Source: Saturnia japonica (lineage: Eukaryota; Arthropoda; Insecta; Lepidoptera; Saturniidae). Taken from it: a stretch of DNA of 64,000 bases. Below are positions 20,214 to 34,100 of this stretch, in pieces. The stretch lies in NCBI GenBank assembly GCA_033032175.1, contig CM065321.1:16266501-16330500 (forward strand), read 5' to 3'. Numbering within the stretch: the first letter of the stretch is position 1; every line of letters begins with the position of its first letter. A program made the translations under genes and the position numbers. The notes beneath the pieces were generated by a model, which saw nothing but the letters and a program-made list of their open reading frames with translations, did no database searches and had not been told where the DNA came from.

Positions 20214-20219
20214 AATAAA
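20214..20219 (+). terminator. Polyadenylation signal of ZIP gene
   Basis: AATAAA 39 bp after the stop codon, in an AT-rich context. Another candidate lies near 20393-20398 (ATAAAAG region). Confidence 0.5.
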
Positions 20220-23200
20220 GAAATAGATAATTAAAATGTGAAAACTGTTTGGCAGTTTTAGAAATATAATTTCGATTTTAGAAATATAATGCTGATGACG
20301 TAACCTTTTTATAAAATATCATAAAAACTGGTTAACTTGTAATTATAGTCTTGCTAGATATAAGATATAGATTCGTAAGTATATTTGAGTGAAATAAAAG
20401 ATTTGTATGCTATTTCAGATTTTTTTTTTAATTTATTTAGTTTTGTTTTCGTCAACAATAAAATAACCTAAACAAATTGTGATGCGATTGGTTTTATGAA
20501 GTATATTTTTAATTCATTATTTATTTTATTGAATACATTTATAATTAATTATTTACACATATCGATATTGACTGTGGTTTTGATTACTTACTCATCTTAA
20601 TAATACAGATGAAAAATATTATTATAATAAAAGAGTAATATTGTGAAAATCACAATTATTTTAGTAACGTTACAATAAATACACTTAATATGTTCGAATT
20701 TAAAAATGATATACCTAAGCGATTCATTGTACATTGGTACTAACTAATTTTTCTGAAAACATTTGAAGCTAAACATCTTTACGTAGATTCTAAATTTCTT
20801 ATGTCCAGATAAAAAACTAAGAGTATCCTTATATCGCTCCCGTAGAGGCAGAATTAGATAACTACCTACACTTTTATCGAAATTGATCTTATTGCTTTTT
20901 AAAAACACTTAACATCTCAAAAATATTCTGAAAATAAATCAAAACGTCCGAAACGGAAAAAGTTGTATGAAAAAGTAAGCGTTTTCTCGAAAAATTTGAT
21001 TTTATTAGTTATCTAATTCTTCCTCTACGGCAGATATATATAAAAAATTGTAGTATTATGGTTTCAATTAGTAAAACAAAAGCTAATACATAGACCTCTA
21101 GTTCTGTAAGGCAATGTTTTATACTATATATTGTTTTGTTGTCTAAATTGGATATGAATTTACTTAGCATACGGGTTCATAACTTTTTTATAAATCTTTC
21201 GAGCTGCGTATATCTAAACGTTATCGACAACCAGCTAGATCACTATTATGACAACGGAACAACAACCTTTGATTTGTTACACTTGAAACGTGTGCTTAAA
21301 GAAAACAAAATACTCTTTTATGAAATAACTTAAAGTGTTTCTATTGTAGGCTAGGCTTTGTTGAAAATAAAATTACAATTTTGACCATTAAGTAGTACTA
21401 TTATTTTACATATTATCTTTAAACTCTGATTTATATCACATTTGTACAAAACATATTATAAAAAATAATAAATGGCATAATTAAACCAAAGTAAGTATAT
21501 AATATAATTAAATAGATTATGTGACACAACTATTGTTTACTGTATGTATAATATTTTTAAAATTTAATTCCATGCAATCAAATTAATGAATATATGTAAA
21601 CATATATTTAAGAAATTAACTGAATTTAATAACATTATACAGTTGTTAATTTAATTAATTATCACACATAATCATTGAAATGTAGATATTTAAAAACTTT
21701 GTAAGTACTGTATTGCCATTTTGTTATAGTATAATGAAATAATTATTTCGTTCAAAAACGGGTGATGTATTTGATAAATACTTATTGCAAGACGAAACAA
21801 AATAAATGTTTTTTGTATCGAAATAAAAACTTTATATGTTACATTAAATGTTATGGTTTTGCTAATAGTCAACAGATGGCAGGAAATGTATGTACTCAGA
21901 TTAGATAAATCTAAATGCACAAAATAATAATCTCAGTTCACTATACTATTGTGTGATTTATATTATTTACATAGACAAAACGGAAGCAATTTCTACGTAA
22001 AACTATCATTCATACTGATTATCAGAATACCTCGTATTAAACAGTATAAATAAATGAAATTAATCCTTAACGATAACTAAAATATTTTATAATAATAGAA
22101 GTATTACAAAATAGAAGATAATACAGATCTTTGACTCGACGCACTTATGTCTAAGAAGTAAGTATTGTTACAGAATAATAACAAATGAAAAATTATAAAT
22201 TGTTAACTTTGAATAAATATATCTTAATTTTAAAAGGAGGAAGATAGAGAGAGCGATCATCGATCATTGGAACGATTTTAATTATATTGCGGTGGTGATG
22301 TCGTTTCGACCAAAGGTAATAAAATTCACGGCTGTAATGTTATCATACTAAGCCGTGCTTTACTTAGTTGCGATAAAATAATAGTCGATTTGTCCAAATT
22401 CCACTTTCTATCTTTTTTATGCCCGTAGAAACGAATTTAATATTAAATAGTGAAAACTAACAGAGATATTAAACTAAATAGTAAAATATACAAGCCCCAT
22501 CTATGTATAAAAATAAAATTATATAATGCTCTACTGGACACTAGATGTCGCTATTTCAATATTTACCTGGTTGAAACTGTTCCAACATTATTATTTTATA
22601 GTGACGATTTACTCAGACTATGAAAATAAATCTATAGCAAAATAATTATTTCTACCGATGCAATGAAAGAGAAATTTGATCGTATTTAAAATAAAATATA
22701 AACATTAAAAAGTGGTCTATGATTACGTAAGTGTTTTTATTACAGCAGAATGTAAATTCTATTTAATTATATAGAATTATCAAATTATTTTGAACAAAAA
22801 TAGGTATTTAGATTCATGCTGATTCATGAATATAAATAATTATGCTGATGCCGGAACAGGACATGACAAAGCGAGTCACTAAAGACTTTATAAAAAATTA
22901 ATACATCACACCTCAACAAAACGGCTAACCGAACGTGTTATGTTAGATTACATCACAGACTGTATTTCATTGTAACTATCTAAAACTTATACTGAAATGA
23001 CATGATATTGAAATCGGAGTAACAGGGTTGGCACTCCGGTCACATTCGGTAACTTTTATAATATAAGGCAGATGTTACACGATCTTTGTTCTGTAAAATA
23101 CAGGTTGTGTAATGTACAAGACAATACGCATCACATGTATTTAGACTTCATCACGCTGTCAAGGTAAGCTTTAAATTCTATGTATTTAAACGATGGATTA

Positions 23201-24600
23201 AATATTGGTATACATATGCATTATATGGAGTATAGGTTAAATATTGTTGTCAATTAAAATTTAAATATTATAAATAGTAAAAAGAATAATAATTTCGTAT
23301 TTCCTGGTTAGGAATAAACAACAACAACGTAGGAACAAAACAGGAGTAATTTAATATTTTTTTAAAGAAAATATAAAAATGACTTTGGCTACTTCTATAC
23401 CTACGTTTTTCTTTTATAATTATGTATTAATATTCGTCAAATTTGTTTTGTGGACGTTAGAGTAATGGCGGTATGACAGCTGACAAAATAGATTGTATGA
23501 TATAAAATATTTGAGAGAAATATGTGCGTATGGACTAAACGCTGTCCACATTTTCTCTTAAACTTGAATTAAAAACATAATGACATCCCTAATTGTAATT
23601 TTTTCCGCAAAATTTCGAACGATTGAATCATGAGGCGAATTTTTCTCCCGTGCGTTACAAAAAATTTCGTAAACACTTTAAAGTAAATGTTTAAAATAAA
23701 ATTGTTGACATTTTTGTTTTTGATAAGAGACCTACCTGTGTGTTATTTTTTCTTCTTGTCAGTAAGTTTGATTTATTGATATTTTAATAATAAAATAAAT
23801 TTATCATCTGTTATGGTTTGTATTTTAGCAAAATCCTTTTAAAACTTAATTGGTTGAAGTTACGTACATGTTGACAATAATATTTTAATAGCTTTGTGAA
23901 GTACCTAGGTACGTATTTATCTGAACAAAATCTTTAAAATATTTATCATTGCGGACGACATAAAAGAAATAATATAACAATTTTTTATAGAATTTTTACT
24001 TATAATTAATTTATAATTGATTTTTTGTTTTGTTGTTGTTGCGTAAAAAATATCAACTTATTACATTGAAAAATATCATTCTAATGAAGCGTTTACGAAC
24101 GAGACGTGTAACATCTGTATTTATTTACTAATTACGTAAAAAAATACGTAAGTATATTGGAATCAAAAGTTAACATTTATGTATAATATATTTCACAAAA
24201 ATGTTTATTTTATTTAAAATTTAATTACAAGGCACTTAATAAGGCACAGTTTACAATAATTTCAAAAGATCGACACTAACTAAAGACTAACGAAAAGCGT
24301 ATTAAATAGACGATTTGCCAGAATAAATATATACATATAAATATTTTCAAAACACATCCACCGATTATTAAACGGGATACTTCGAAACCGGTATCGGTAA
24401 CATTCATCATTATAAAAAAAAAACATCAAAGTCCTCAACGAAAAAAAAAATTGTCGCTGTTTCGAAAAAAAAAAACTATTTTCATTAAAAATTAATAATA
24501 ATACATCTTTTTTACACTTCTATAATTACGTAGCAGCGAAATAAGTTTTTCATACGGCTTTAAAATTTCAAAAAAGTTCCACTGGATGACATCACACGTC
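20220..24600. other. AT-rich spacer with no recognisable gene
   Basis: Only short open frames without splice support or family resemblance occur here. The right edge (about 24200-24600) is the presumed 3' UTR of the cystine-knot gene on the minus strand; AAATAAAATAAAC on the minus strand near 24205 is a candidate polyadenylation signal. Confidence 0.5.
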
Positions 24601-24617
24601 ACGAAAACACATCGGGA

Positions 24618-25158
24618 TCAGGTCCCATCGCTCTCGGTGATTCTTCTGTTTCTTTTCTTCTTTTTATGCCGCTGACGAGTTTTCTTTGTGGGTTTTATTT
24701 GGCACTCACAACCGGCACGCACTCTTACATAGTCCATCGACCAGCCGCCCGAGCCTGGTACGGAGAAGTGACCCTCGGTCCTCTGCTGGGGCAGTTCCGA
24801 CGCCGTCGACGGCAAATGTCGGACCAGAGCGTAGGAATACGAATATTTCTGTATACATCTCGAATCGTTGTACAGACGAGCGTCGACGAACCGGCAGGGG
24901 GTGTCAGCGACTCCCGGTGCGCATGATAGTTCGAACATACGTTGCTTGTTCTCACCATCTTCGTACAAATCTACGTAGAGGCCGTTGAGCGTTCTACCGC
25001 CTTTTTTGGATACCATCTCGAGCACGGAGGGGCAGCACTCGACGCTGTCTCGCTGCGAGTCCTTCGTCTGTCCGTCCTTCGGATTCAGTTCGTTTTGCAA
25101 TATCGATTGCATTTCCCGCCAATGGGATCGTTTCCACGTCATATCCTCTTTTTCTGTC
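24618..25158 (-). CDS. Cystine-knot protein, terminal coding exon
   Basis: Acceptor ATTCACAG, then TEKEDMTWKRSHW... to TGA at 24620-24618. It contains the whole knot domain and basic tail. GC content is much higher than the flanks, as expected of constrained coding sequence. The ATG at 25142 lies inside the exon and is not the start. Confidence 0.92.
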
Positions 25159-28100
25159 CTGTGAATAATATAATTAAACTTTTAAGTATCTTATTATATT
25201 AAGTGAGCAATTCTTGTATATATATATATATATATATATGTAATTTTTACACCACACGGTGTAATGGTTTAATTAATTAACAAAATTAGCTTTATCATTT
25301 ATTGGAATTTGAATATAATTAACAATGGGATTTAAGGGGGTGTCCTATTATATCTTTAGAACTGAGAAGTTCAAGGTAACCTCAACTGCATGTTGTGCAT
25401 CCTGCTAAGTACCGTACGAGGAAATGGCAGTAGCTGGGTGAAAAGGCGACTGGGTCGCGAAAAGTACGTCATAGTGACTCGATTTTGCGTGTCACGTTTC
25501 GATATCAGCCTGTGCATATCCAGTTAAATTAATGCAGGCCAGCATGACAGCAGCGACCGTCGATGGATTGGGATCTCTCGGTGGTTGCCGTTGTGTTAGG
25601 ATTGTACTATGCTTACCATCAGAGACTGTACCGTCAATTTGCCGTGCAATATGTGAGTAAAATAGGGAGGGCGCTTAATTGTACTAGCTGTGCCCGTGGC
25701 TTCGCTCACGTGGACTACAGAATGCCCGCACGAATTTTACTCTCCCGCTCCCAACTATTTTAAAGATAAAAGTGCTTATTGCGGGTGTTCCTTAAAAGAT
25801 AAACGTATAGTCTCTGTGACATTTTTGTAGGTGTTTTTCTCTTATGGTTTACTCAGCGTAAGCCATTTAAGCGCCCGAATTGTTTTTTTTTATTTGTGCG
25901 GAACCCTAATTCTTTTTCTAAAATAAAAGTAGCCTAAGTTACTCCCCATAACATCAGCTATTTATCAGTGAAAGTTCTAACTTATTAAAGTGGTAACTTA
26001 TTCTGCACGCACCAAAGCCCGATGAAGCTTTTAAAGCTCCTTTAAAATTCCTTGAAAATTTTATGCCAAGTGCCAACAACATGATGAACTTAGCTTCAAA
26101 TTATAAAAACTTAAATAAACATAATGTCTATTAATTATGTATATAACGCTAAATAATATTACACAATATAAAAAGATGTCAGTATAAAGAATTCACATTA
26201 AAATCACTGACAGCTAACTTCATCATAATGTGTTTCCGTCACATGATGCACGTAGGGTTGCCACACGTTCTATATTATTTATCGTACTAATTTTAATCAA
26301 TCGTACTATATATTATAGAAAAATAATATAGTACGAATAATACTATATTTTCATCACTAATTCAACTGTCAATCTTATTACCCGACTGCGAAAAAGGAGG
26401 GTTATGTTTTTCGAGCGTATTGTATATATATATGTATTATATTTATTTATTTGGCATGTCTTAATTGTCGGAGTGACATACGCTATATAATATCCAAGTA
26501 CTACGTCTTGGAATCAAATATAAAGCTCAAATAGAAATATATTTTTTGTCGTGTTTTTGTTGCAGTCGGATTTTTTGTTCCCTTTTTAATAATTTATTTT
26601 ATATTCTCTTGCTAAAGGAAAAAGAAGGGCAAATTAGCATTGAAATTTACTTTCATTTTGTTTGAAGTTTCTAGAAAGAAATGCATAATATCAACATTTT
26701 AGGTGTCTACAATATTATGAAAAATTTAAAGTACGAATTAGAACAGCGCGAAGTGGAACACTTATTTGGATATGACACAAAGAGAAAAAGAAAAATCACA
26801 TACATGAGCCCTGAAAAAAATTTCACCCCTTTTTGGGCAGTTACTCAATAATGATTAAAAATAAATGTGTAATATTTTTTTTTTCAATATATCGCAAAAG
26901 TAGTACATATTTTGCAGTTTTTTTATTATAATTTTTTTTCCAAAAAAATGTGGCAACCCTAAATGCGCGGGCATTTTTCAATTTTACTACTCTAGCAAGC
27001 CAAAGGAATACACATAAGGCCTTATCATAGGTGAAACTAGCAAATTAGCGCATTTTTAAAGACGACCATTGAAACGATTACTGATCCTATCTACTTACTT
27101 ACAAAATATACCAAATGAAAATGCAATATTTACTTAAGAATTCTTATTAAGTAATACTTTAAATTATATAAATTACACGAACGACGTGATACTTACAACA
27201 CGCGGTGCGAATAGTGAGGCTGAGGTGCGCGACGCACGCGGCTCGCGTTTGCAATCACGTCGCCCGTGTCCGCCACAACACCACACAGCACCTGAAATCA
27301 AATGAGTCACAGTTGTAGCGTGTACGGACTGCGGTCTGCGCGTCGATCGACGTGAGTTCGAATCCCAGCAATGAGCCTGAGTTTTGAATGAAGGAAAACG
27401 TTGTGATGAAACCTTATCATGGTGGTAGTGTATTTTCTAATGCCCGCATGATTAGCTACCACACTTAAGTTGAAAATCTGTCGCTAAGCCTTATACGTAT
27501 GTTCCGGCAGCTGCATTTTCTTGGACCACATCGTCACATAACATCAGGTGAGATTATGGCCATAACACTAAACTTTTTGGCGGTATCTTGAACTATAATA
27601 TTGTGGCTTTAATATTATAAAGCTGAAGAGTTTGTTTATTTGTTTGGTTGAACACGCTAATCTCAGGAAGTACTGGTTCAAATGGAAAAAATGTTTCAGT
27701 GTTGGATAGCTACGACTAATAGGAGCGAAACATCAATGAAAAATGTTGCAAAAACGGGGGAAATTTATTCTTTTTGAGAGCTTCCACTGCGTGCGTTGCG
27801 TGCATGGTTAAAGTTATAATACGTAACAATCATGTGTGACGGAATTGTTTCTCTTAAAAAGTTCTAAAAAAGTCCGCGATAGCATATATATTATCTTTTA
27901 AGGTTGACGCAATATAACCTTTTTTATGGTAATAAAATTTGTTTTAAAATAATGCATTATTTACGAAGGTGTTTTTAAAAACGTGGTATTAAGTGAGAGG
28001 AAAGATATAATGTAGAGGGAATGAGAAAGAGAGTTATGTATTGTATTTTAAGAAGTTTCATTTCTCATGGCTGTCCGCTGCTGCACGCGAAATTTTGTAT

Positions 28101-31100
28101 TAATTTTATCATAATACGAGTCCAAACAAAGCGACGAACGTCTAATGTATTACATTTAATAATAGATTTAAGGAACTGATAAAGATAACAATCGAATTCC
28201 ATTACAGCATGATTTATTGAAAAGACATTTTAACAATGAACGGAAAACGATAAAAATGAAAACAATAAAATCCAATTATATATTATCTTAATTATTAGCA
28301 TTGTTATATCTTCATTTGCTGATGACCGTACATTGAACTGGCTGTTTATTTAAGGATTGCAAGTTCTGTAATACTTTATTTTTGTGTATTATCAGAAAAT
28401 GCAAAATTTGTCTGTTTTTTTTTTTTGCTTATTGCATTAAAGGATTCCAGGAACAACAGCGACAATCATGAGATCGGCGATCCATCGACTGTCGTCCGGC
28501 CTGCAAACCTGCAAACTTCTCGGCAGTTCGATATAATTATGTACACTGACGGATCCCGAAACGTGAGAAACTAAAAGAGAGTCATCGTAGGTAACTATTT
28601 TATTTCCGCTAGTTAGTGTAGACCATATTTCAGATCACTAAATATATGGAGGCAGGATATGTATATATCTATAATGTTAGTTTAGCTCGAATTTTACAGA
28701 TAGGGAATTAATTAGTCAGATGGCGACTTGTTTGCAATCGCGGCAAGAGCCCCAGCCGAGGTCCGGCTACTTTAGCCCCCTCCGCGCTTGTTGCCCACGC
28801 TTTCGCGGCTGAGTGCCTTAAGCGCTTGCCCCCAAGACCGGCAAAGCTGTAAAAGCCATAAGCGGCTCTGTTTTTGGATAGGGCCCCTCAGGTTAACAGT
28901 AAGGTCAGATCGAAAAAAAAATGTGCATAGTGGTCGGTTATAGATAGGGTACCATCTTACCCTACCATCTTACTTATACTACTTAAATGTTATGAACATA
29001 TTATTACGGAATTTTTAATTTTCAGTTATATCTGGTTGAGGTGACAGCTTATATTAGTGGGCATTGGCAGTATAATTAGAACTGAATCCAATCTATAGTC
29101 TTTCGTGCACGCAATACACTTAAAAAGGTACCGAAAGCTTTAGGTACTAGAAGTGTGAATTTTAAGCTGCCACAACAACTTTCTGGACAGTTTTAACAAC
29201 ACCTTGTTAGAGCTTTGCATGACCTCTGAAGATTATAAAAATATTCTGTCCACGTGACATTGGCATAATTGTGTTTATACACACGTTGCTGTTAAATAAT
29301 AATAAAAAAAAACAGCTATAGTATAGACTAACAATAACGTTATTGCCACACACTGTACAACAAAACTCCTGAATAAATCTCGGATATTTATAAAAATGGG
29401 AGTAATTAAAATGATAAATATGCATAATGAAATAAGTATATTGTTTCCTTTGCATTCTATGTAACTCGTATCTTGTGTATTTTACTACATCACTATAATT
29501 AATCTAAACAATTAATTACCACAGAGCGGTATATTGTTAATTTATTAAAACAAGAAATTATGCTAATGTTACAGAATTCGTCACAAGATACGTTATATAT
29601 GTAGATTGAACGGCTTAGCATCCGAATTGTGTTTTATGTTGTCAATAAATTGAATAAATAGCGAGGAATATCAGTGGCGAAGCTAGGTGGGTCGAATAAA
29701 GACCTCCTGGAATTATTAAATATATCAAGGTTGACAGTTATTATATTACCTACGATTTAAAACAACAATACTTCTTATATACTTGGCCCATATCTAAAAA
29801 GAAATATCACGATACCTTCATAAAAATAAAATTACGCCTGCTGTTCAGAAACGTTTGATAAATGAAAATAAAAATTTCGTTATAGAATTAATAATAAAAT
29901 ATTCTATTTCACAAATTTCCTATCAAGTAACATTTACTTCTTGTAATTTAATCTAAAATTCTCTATATATAATACATATACAAGACCATATTCTAGTGAG
30001 TCAGAAAATGGAAATACAATAAAAGTCCACAATCTTATCAATTTAAAACGTCTCATGTCCAGAAACGTGGGAAAATTAAGTGACTTATTGAAAAACATAT
30101 TTTAACTCGATTATCGAATCAAATTGTAATGTTGCTTGTATCAATGTTTTTAAAAGTTTTGATATAATTAAGAGCCTGCGGATCTAGGGGGCAATGTCCC
30201 ACTTAATAATTTAGTTGGTACGTGTCTGATATCTCTGAATGGCCGGTGTGAAATTTGGTAATTGTACGTTTCGACTGACGTTCAAAAGACAACATTTTTT
30301 ATAAAACTTATAGAGGAATTTAAAATCAGATGTCACTATTATTGCTTGACAAGACTATACTGTTAGCGTTAGAGGCCCTGAAGCTGCTGCGGCTTTGTCA
30401 GCTTCACCGAACTTGGCCTAGCGTAGAAAGGCCCTCGGGCTTTTATATGCGACCGTTTTTGACGTGACAACGTCTTATAAATTGGTTTGCCGGGTGACAC
30501 TTCAAGAAACTGCGTTACGCTCCGCTCACGTTATGCGCTCACAATGAGAGCGAGTGAGAGGCACGCGTCCCTTCCACTCGGGCATGGTTAGCCCGCCTAA
30601 GAGCGAGAGAGACAGACATAAAATCGTTGTCACGTAAAACTTTCGCCCGTATACCGACTTTACAGGCAACCAAATTTTTAATACCACATCTGAGATCGCT
30701 ATCCTCAATTAGTACATATTTGTACTATTTAAGTAATAACCATCTTTAAGCCAAGCCATAGGATATGGATATAATATGTAGATCGAAATACTATCCATAA
30801 ATAGGTTATTGAAACGAAAGTAAGTAAAAAGGATAGATTAACGGCCGTTTTCAATAACATATCTGAGTTTACTATCACCAATTAGTAAATATTTGTAATA
30901 AATACATACTATATTTAACTGAAGACAGATATCGGTTTTCTCTCATAACTATTCAAGCTATAGGATATGGATATCCATATCAAATCAATCAATCAATATA
31001 TATATAATGTAGGTGCGAAAAACAATCCATTTATAGGTTATTAAAAAAGAAGTACGGACAAAAGGTTATATTTATCTATCTTTAGTAATTGAAACATAGG

Positions 31101-34100
31101 ATAGATAAGTTATTGAAAACTGTCATTAGTAACTTATTAACGGATTGATAACTTACTGAAAACGGCCGTTAGTAACTTAAACAGTGGACAGATAAGTTAT
31201 TGAAAACGGCCGTTAGTAACTGAAACAGCGGACAGATAAGTTATTGAAAACGGCCGTTATTAACTGAAACAGCGGACAGATAAGTTATTGAAAACGGCCA
31301 TTAGAAACAGAAACATCGGATAGATAAGCTATTGAAAACTGCCATTAGTAACTTAAACATCAGATAGATAGGTTATTGAAAACGGTCGTTATGGGGGTTA
31401 CACCTAAGATATCCTGCACTTAATGCTACTGATTACGTGCAAGTATGATGAAAAATAATTGGTAAGCCCGATCGAGTTTCTTACCGACTCTTTTCGAAGT
31501 CTGGGATATTTTCCGAACCGCGTTGGTACTTTCCTATGTGCCTTCTTAGGGTGTAATTTGAATAAAGTATTTTTGATTTTGATTTGATCCCGGAACGCGA
31601 AATGTCTAAGCGTGCCACTATGGCGAGTATTTGGTGTACACTGGTCGCGATCCGTTACCCTGTTATAATTTCTTTGATTTGGTTCGAATATAATGGAACA
31701 CCATACAATGGCATCTGCGTCTTCTTAACCGACTCTCTTCGGCGATGACGTCACTATTGTATGCCACGTGGCATATCATGAGACGTCATAGGATAGCTCG
31801 CGGTGCGGCGACGATACGGCGGCGGTGCTCCTATAAAAAGCAGGGAGCCGAGTGATAGAGGTCCTCGTTGCTAATTAATAAAGGACCAAACCAACCACTG
31901 TGTTTGGTGGTTCTCGTATACCTAATTACAAAATCATAATTTCCCAATCTTTACAATAATAGGCTTTGAGCTTAGAACTTTAAAACAATAGCTTAGATCG
32001 TTAGATACTTGGCGATAGACTTTCAACTTTATTGTCATGATTATTTAGGTCATATTTTCCTTTATCGGAGTCGTAAGTAAATAAAACGTTTTGATACATT
32101 TGAACCACCGATGGAGTGCGCTACCGTCACCACCACCACACACCATCTTTATTATCGGTGTAAAAATGTATTATTAACACGGCGGACGTATCCGCGAGCA
32201 GAGATTAGTAGAGTAATGGAATTAATAAATTAAATGATAAATATAAATAATAATAAAGCTACTTAATACGAACTTATTGGGACTTTAACAAAAAGTAATA
32301 GTTTAAGGTTCGACTTAATGGACGATAAAACACGCCATTAAAAAGTAGTAAAAAATCTAATAAACGATTACAATTTAATTATAATGTGTCTTAATTCGAC
32401 CGCTTAAAGCATAAAATATATTGAAGTTAATAAATAACTTAATTCCAAATTTAAATATAAACTTGATAAATCAAAGTATAGGTGGTACGTTTGCGACTTG
32501 TGTAACTACTCTGAATAAATCTTATCAACGAACTTTATTGTTAATAATTTGTTGAATTTAATAAATTTTAATACGAATTACGGATCTAACTCTTGATTAA
32601 AATCAAAAAGGATTCTGAAAGTTCGAGTCCCGTTAAATCTGATTTATAAAAATCTTATGTGCATCTGTTAGTGATTCTATAACTTCGGATCGACTTGATC
32701 GATTGAGCTCATGTTTAGGTAGTTACTTACCTACTTTATTTGTTATTTCGAGACAATGATTTACAACTTTACAGTAAGTTAGATTAATATGCATGTGCTT
32801 GTTGTAAATCTTTGATATGCTATAAGTATTCCTTAGTTCTACATAAGGGACTTATACATTAAAAAGCCAGTCATTAAGAACTGCATGTAACGATTGCAAT
32901 ACTGAGTCAAGGAATCCAGCATCTGGCGCTGGGTCCAGCGGTGCGGATCTGCATTCAGCTAAAAACTAGTAAATAACTTTATTTCCGCGCGAAAACACCA
33001 CAAAGCTTTACGTTAACACTTTATTGCGCGAGCTTAATTAGTAGTTAGTTCGAAAAAAATGCAATGAATCAGGCAATGAGAAATATGCTTATTTGCGTCA
33101 ATACACGTGAAATAGAACCAGTAGCAGCAAGATAGTATCTAATGGAAGTAGAATGCGATGAGACGGATTTCTTGAACATCAGTCTTTTACGAACGAATAT
33201 GAAACATATTCACATATTTTGTGATATAAATGTAGTTAATTCATTATGTAAGTTTCTAGAATTCAAAGAAAATTGTTTCATTTCTTTAAAAAATCAATAG
33301 ATGTTGGATCCGCGCTGGATTGCTATGACTGATGAAAAAACTTAAAACTCTGAAATAACACCGTTTTTTTGGATATTCAAATTAATTTCAGCATCTAAAA
33401 TTGAAAGGAGACGGATACACTTTCATAAAATCATGGGACTGGGTAAAAAAGAGATGTTAAACATCAAAATGGTGTCAATATACAGCTACTTCTTTATCAT
33501 AAAACTACCAAAAATTCTGCGGATTATAAGGTAAACCAGATTGTAATTGATGAAAAAAATTATACCCAACTAGCTTTCCACCCACAGCTTTGCTCGCGCA
33601 AACTGCAAGATAATCGCTTACAGTCAGCTATACTTTAGACTTTAAAACTGACCGTCGATCGTCAATCGTAGTCAATCAATGATTTTGATTTTACAAAATA
33701 TATTCATATACCATAATAATCGTAATCCTGGGCTCTTGTAGGTAACGTATCGATTACCATAATCGATTAAGTCTTGAATCTATTATAACTAGCTGTATTT
33801 AAAACTAATTACTTATTTAATCCTTGATTTATGAATATCGTTATCCAATAAACCAGCAATATTTTACTGTTAAAATAATATTGACATGCAATTTTCAATT
33901 TTATTTCTGGGTAATAAATGCTATGAGATATTTAAAAAGTACAATAGAAATAAGTAATATTGTATATAATTTACAAAACACGGGATATGATTATAGTTTA
34001 GATCAGGGCTTCTTAAACTTTTGTCATTCACGACCCCATTTATGATTGCGAGTTTCTTGACGACCCCATACAAATATAAAAGAAAAATAAATTAATATTT

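Noticed and set aside
24666..25202. Several open frames of 77-100 codons on both strands over the cystine-knot exon
   Set aside because: They are antisense or shifted readings of a GC-rich coding exon; only the minus frame with the cysteine pattern has family resemblance and splice support.
27350..27370. tRNA gene suggested by GTTCGAATCCC
   Set aside because: The B box belongs to a SINE repeated at 35305; no acceptor stem pairing is visible.
31104..31410. CRISPR array
   Set aside because: The repeat is a direct tandem minisatellite without unique spacers and the genome is eukaryotic.
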